A stretch of 64,000 nt of DNA from Monosporascus cannonballus (Eukaryota > Ascomycota > Sordariomycetes > Xylariales): NCBI GenBank assembly GCA_004154925.1, contig QJNS01000080.1:1-64000 (forward strand), given 5' to 3'. Positions 59,655 through 64,000 of the stretch are shown here, one piece after another; the first letter of the stretch is position 1, and each line of letters starts with the position of its first letter. Under the pieces are notes generated by a model. It was not told where the DNA came from and did not search any database. It worked only from the letters and a program-made list of their open reading frames with translations. Made by a program: the position numbers and the translations under genes.

Positions 59655-61409
59655 ATGGCTCCCTCCGTCTCAGAAGAGCCTCTCACCGATTCTCCCGACC
59701 AACCCTTGAGCCACATTTTGAGCTTGGTAAGGGCGGGATCAACGATCAGACTTGCTTTTAAGCAGGAATACCTTCTGGTCCATGGTGATTACTTTTTCCT
59801 ACCTCGATTACGACTTCTAGCACTGACGCAGTCATCTTGAACCGGCCAGATCCAAAGGAGACCAAGAAAAACCGTCGCGTGGTCTGCGGTCTTCGTCTTG
59901 GCCCCCCAGCCGGACATGAACGCGAACTTGCCGTTCCTTTCTACAACATTCTTTGGGCGCGGCTCCACAACGGCATGCTCATTATCGACTACGTGCACCC
60001 AGCGAAGGCCCGTATCCGCCCCGAACGCCTCGTGTACCCCCTGGGCAACGTCAGTAGCGAAGAGGCCGAAGCCTGGGTCGAGGCCCTCCTCAGCCGCGCG
60101 TACGGCCGCGCCCAGCGCCGCAAGCGCGCCAAGGTCCTCGTGAACCCACATGCCGGGCCTGGCAAGGCCCTCAAGACCTGGGAGAAGGAGGTGCGACCCT
60201 TATTCGTGGCCGCAAACATGCAGCTCGACGTGGCACTCACGACGTACTCGGGCGAGGCAGTAGAGATTTGCAAGAACCTCGACATCAACGCCTACGACGT
60301 CGTGATACCCTGCAGCGGCGACGGGCTGCCACACGAGGTGTTCAACGGGCTCGGGAAGCGTCCCGACGCCCTCCGCGCCCTCCGCACCCTGGCCGTCGCC
60401 CATATCCCCTGCGGCAGCGGCAATGCCATGAGCTGTAACCTGAACGGGTCCCATAAGCCCGCCCAGGCGGCGCTTGCGGTTATCAAGGGTGTGCGAACCC
60501 CGCTGGATCTCATGAGTGTGACGCAAGGGGGCTCCGGCAAGGACTCGGAGACGCGGCGGACGCTTAGTTTCCTCAGCCAGAGCGTGGGGATCGTCGCCGA
60601 GAGCGACCTGGGGACCGAGAACATGCGATGGATGGGAGCTATGCGCTTCAATGTCGGTGTTGTGCAGCGCATGTTGCGCCGGCAGATTTACCCATGTACC
60701 GTTGTCGCCAAGGTCGAGATCGGTGACAAGGCAGGTGTCAGGGCACATTACCGTCGCGAGAGGGATGCGCATGCGGACAACAATGCCAATGTGCCGAGGG
60801 AAGGAGAAGGGCCAGAGGCGCAGGATGGTGGTGCCGGGAGCCCGAATGCGTTGGATGCTTGTGGGGGATTGCCCCCGTTGACGTACGGGACGATAAATGA
60901 TAAGGTCCCGGACGACTGGGTAGTCTTGTCAACTGAAAGAATGGGGAACTTCTATTGCGGTAACGTGAGTCTGCCCACCCATTCGCCTATCCGTCCCTGT
61001 TCGCGCAGGCGCCGCAAAGAGCAAACTGACACAATCCCAGATGGCATACATGTCCCCGGGCGCCAACTTCTTCCCCGCAACAAACCCGCACGATGGTATG
61101 ATGGACCTCGTTATGAATGATGGCGACATCCGCTTGTCCAAGTACCTAGGACTTATGGCGTCGATCGAAGAGGAGAACTTCTTCGAGCAGCCGCTGGTAT
61201 CGTACCGCAAGATCACTGCCTACCGGCTCACGCCGCGCGACCAAGCCGACGGCTACATCAGCATCGATGGGGAGCGCATCCCCTTCGAGCCCTTCCAAGT
61301 CGAGATCCACCCCGCTCTCGGCACGGTCCTGTCTAAGAACGGGAAGTACGAGGCGAATGGTCCCCCTGGATGGGACGGAATACCGCAAGGACAGCCCCGT
61401 ACTGATTAG
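59655..61409 (+). CDS. Sphingoid long-chain-base kinase (diacylglycerol-kinase catalytic fold)
   Basis: Three exons: 59655-59784, 59832-60964, 61041-61409; introns of 47 nt (GTGATT, CTGAC branch, CAG) and 76 nt (GTGAGT, CTGAC, CAG). Total 1632 nt, 543 codons plus stop. Motif C1 VLVNPHAGPGKA (145-156), nucleotide-binding C2 IPCSGDGLPHEVFNGL (about 203-217, SGDG as in sphingosine kinases), C3 HIPCGSGNAM (235-243) and the C-terminal block GNMAYMSPGANFFPATNP with DGMMDLV and a C-terminal ISIDGERIPFEPFQ. It matches yeast Lcb4/Lcb5, which phosphorylate phytosphingosine and dihydrosphingosine at membranes. A low-complexity insertion (about 375-415) between C4 and C5 is usual in the family. It is convergent with the Rrp1 gene, 267 bp apart. 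Confidence 0.93.
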
Positions 61410-61676
61410 GTGTAGGTATAAATGAGGCACAGCGAAAGACGACAAAAGCATGTGATCCCCAATCGAAGCGGCGTAGAGGCTTTCTTGTACGTATACGACT
61501 GGTACCGCGCGTTGCACATTACTGTCCATATATCTAATAGATCAGCGCTTCTAATACGTATTTCCGATGACTCTTTTCGATGTCCTTGACCTGTGAAAGT
61601 GGACCTTCTCCGAACGCCTAAACTCCATTTCTACCTGATACGATCCATGTCTCTTCTTTTCAGGTTAACAGGGGTG

Positions 61677-62548
61677 TCAATCCTTAAATCCAGCCCAGCC
61701 GTCCTCGTCGTCCCCGCTCTCGTCGGCATCCCCATCCTCTCGCGATGTATTCCACGGTAACCTCTCGTCCGCCAGCGACTCCTTGGCTCGCGCCCGCACG
61801 GGCTTGCTCGGCGACTTGACCTGCACCTGAACCAGCTCGCGCATGCGGCGCAGGAACGCCAGGTCGTCCTCGTCCCCCTCTTCGCCCTCACCCAGGAACC
61901 CCGCCCTCTCGACCTCATCCACCCAGATATCCAGCACGTGCAGGCGCAGGCCGACGGGCACCTTGGACAGGTCGCCAGAGGTCTCGAGGGGCCACTCGGC
62001 GAACAGCTTCAGCAGGGCGTCCCGCCTCCTCTGCTTTCCCTCCTCTCCCGCGCCCGCCACGCGGACCCACGCCACGCTGGCCCCGAACACGCGACGCACG
62101 AGCAGCAGGAACTTCTCGAGCCGCAGAACGTCGATGCCCGTCCACTCGCGCGCCATCGTCTGCCAGAACGCGGCGAGCCACTGCGTCACCGCCTGCTCTT
62201 CCCCGCCCGGGGGTGACGGGGGCAGGCTCGACTGCAGGGAGGCGAGCTCCGCGCACAGGTTCTGCTGCGGCACCGGCCGGTCGCACATCCACAGGCTGTA
62301 GAACAGGCCCTTCCACAGCTTCAGGTTGTCCAGGTGCGTGCGCGGCCGCGCCGACGACGAGGAGAGGAAGGTGCGCAGCGTTGAGAGGGCCTGCGTCCGT
62401 GTTTTGCGGTCTGGATGTCGCGGGGATGCAGGCGTTAGCGTCGCGGCCGGTGAGGGAGAGGAGGAGAGACGTAGCGAGGAAGGCGGGACCTACCGCTTGA
62501 TGCGAGGTGTTTTATGAAGGGCATACTCTGCTCGTCGGCGGTCGCCAT
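61677..62548 (-). CDS. RRP1: Ribosomal RNA processing protein 1 (Rrp1/Nop52)
   Basis: Two exons on minus: 62548-62494 and 62410-61677, joined over an 83-nt intron (GTAGGT donor, GCTAAC branch, CAG acceptor). Total 789 nt, 262 codons plus stop. The start MATADEQSMPFIKHLASSDR, then LWKGLFYSLWMCDRPVPQQ, FWQTMAREWTGIDVLRLEKF and VPVGLRLHVLDIWVDEVERA are the helical repeats of the Nop52 family. It is a nucleolar protein needed for maturation of large-subunit rRNA and conserved in all eukaryotes. The acidic tail (DESGDDEDGW) is common in its fungal forms. The intron very near the start codon is also usual for fungal housekeeping genes. Confidence 0.93.
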
Positions 62549-64000
62549 TGTGAGGGGTGTGTCGAGCGGCGGCTCGGTAGCCGACGGGCGGTCAATCGAG
62601 TGTGTCGCTTTTACGGAAATTGGAAAAACAGAATGCGCCGATATATACCTGAAGATGCTCTCGGAAACAGGCTCTCGTTGGGGGGTAAAGTGCGCGTGTG
62701 GTGAGTGCTTCTGAAGCTCTACAGTTTTATCAATTGCCGTTGTCACTTATCGATGGAATCTCAATTGAAGATCAGAAGCTTTCCAGAATTTTGGGCCGCG
62801 CAACGGTTCCACGAGAAAGTTTTAGTGGAGAATGCGAATGCGGAATCGGTTTCCGGTTCTTCGCTGCAATGGGACTAGCGCGTGTCAGTCTTGGCGAGCT
62901 CTAGGGATAGGGGGGGCTGGTTCTGGTTCTATGGAATAGACTTCTCATCTCCTGGTTCTTGATGTCTTCTTCGTCTTCCCCGAAATACTCCCCACCCCCC
63001 ACCCCCCATTTTTTTTTTTTGACATAACGGACAGAGGAAATGGGTTTGAAGTGATGAATCAACCATAGGAAGAGATGAGGAAGAAGAAAACAGAAGGCGG
63101 GCCGAGACATTCCTCTTCTTCGGCTTCCTCCTGCCTCAGTGCCATTCATAGTCTGAGAAGTGCGGCGAGACAACAGCCGCGTACCGGCGGCCACCCATTC
63201 AGAGGTAATCGACGTCTCAGAGGTATGCATCTTCGACAGTGCAAGGACTGGTGCGGTTTGCCAGAATCCAAGCGAAAGGCGGGGGTCGGGGGATCTCTGG
63301 TCAATTAGGGGTCTGCGGGATGCGATCAATCCCGGAATTCACAGCCACGGCTTGTTGTACAGCGGCCAACGCGACCCTTCTGGTGGAACGCGGACTATGC
63401 TCCTGTCCCGAGCCCGGTTGCCCGCCATGCGAAGATGGTTAACCGTTGGTTCGCCCCGCTTCGTTACGGCCAACGGGACTTGACGATCCCGGTGGCAGCT
63501 TCGTACAGGTGTTCCGCGGGAGCAACCATCTCGTTTTAGTTTTAAGTCGCGAGCCTTGAGCGCGTAGGCCTTGAAGATTAGGCTTTTACAGTTCTGTTTC
63601 TATGCTTTAAGCGACGTTTCCTAGCACGATGATTCACCCATTCCTACATTGTTTGCCTTGGACTGCCAAGTCGTTCCAAACAAAGGATACAACCACCTCC
63701 TGAGTTAGTAATACAAAACTCTCAAGTCTCATCTTCAAGTTTCTGCCTAGATACGCCTAGCAACGTTGCTGTTGATTCAGATGTTGGTTGCAGTGAGTCG
63801 GGTTGATGGGTTGAGCGGCCTCTCAGTGGATAATCCTGGTATGTATCGCAGGTTAGTTAAGCTATAATAGTGAATCATAGCAGGGGAGCGGTGATTAAGC
63901 GGCCGAAAGCACTTGCGTAACGTATTATGCTAGCTGCAATATCGGACGGGTGACCTAACACAAGACGCTCGGTAGGATCGATAAATATGAATCACTCATC
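62549..64000. other. Upstream region of Rrp1 and window end, no gene seen
   Basis: About 1.45 kb. It contains homopolymer-rich tracts near 62990-63020 (C-rich runs followed by about 12 T). No supported coding frame: the 142-aa minus frame at 62901-63329 is low-complexity and the overlapping plus frames at 63160-63483 lack family resemblance. A weak 5S-rRNA-like word occurs near 63893-63952 but does not fold into the family by eye. Confidence 0.45.

Noticed and set aside
63893..63952. 5S-rRNA-like words (GATTAAGC ... GGGTGACC)
   Set aside because: Spacing between the two words is too long for 5S rRNA and the stems do not pair by eye; at most a degenerate fragment.
1..64000. CRISPR array, plasmid or prokaryotic operon
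   Set aside because: No spaced direct repeats of that kind, and genes have spliceosomal introns; the window is fungal nuclear DNA.

Overview
The window is nuclear DNA of a filamentous ascomycete (Pezizomycotina, most like a Sordariomycete; species not identifiable from sequence alone). The evidence is short phase-consistent introns (47-179 nt, GTRNGT donors, CTRAC-type branch sites), a HET-domain gene, a fungal SH3 protein family, a sphingoid-base kinase, Rrp1/Nop52, a kinesin with a large motor insertion, and repeats mutated in the manner of repeat-induced point mutation (RIP).

The window has two compartments. Bases 1 to about 23,270 are AT-rich and hold three nested Ty3/Gypsy chromoviral LTR retrotransposons. 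The outer element (189-21983, coding on minus, target duplication GTTAA) is split by a middle element in the opposite orientation (2623-17163, target duplication TTAGG). The middle element is itself split by an inner element (7636-14931, coding on minus). All carry gag, protease, RT, RNase H, integrase and a C-terminal chromodomain riddled with stops. LTR pairs differ mostly by C/T and G/A transitions. A further degenerate repeat fills 21989-23270.

From 23,270 to the end the base composition is normal and the DNA is gene-bearing with long intergenic gaps. In order: a C2H2-like/SH3 fungal protein (minus, 4 exons); a cytosolic GH31 alpha-xylosidase type enzyme (minus); a small conserved fungal protein (minus); a gene-poor 4.7 kb stretch with an AT-rich scar and a 24-bp minisatellite; a kinesin-6-like motor (minus); a very acidic, probably nuclear protein (plus); a protein-kinase-like gene broken by three indels (plus); a HET-domain protein (minus); a 2EXR/F-box-like protein (minus); a class I methyltransferase (plus); a secreted GH2 beta-galactosidase-like enzyme whose last intron does not keep frame (minus); a small cysteine-containing protein with an early in-frame TAG (minus); a sphingoid long-chain-base kinase (plus); and Rrp1 (minus).

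Gene models were built by joining reading frames at splice sites that keep phase. Where a model sums to a whole number of codons this is stated. GH31 and GH2 enzymes could act on the same plant polysaccharides (xyloglucan), but they are 25 kb apart and not a cluster. I see no secondary-metabolite cluster, CRISPR array, plasmid-like replicon or other convincing undescribed system. The most informative features are the nested RIP-mutated chromoviruses and three genes that look freshly damaged.
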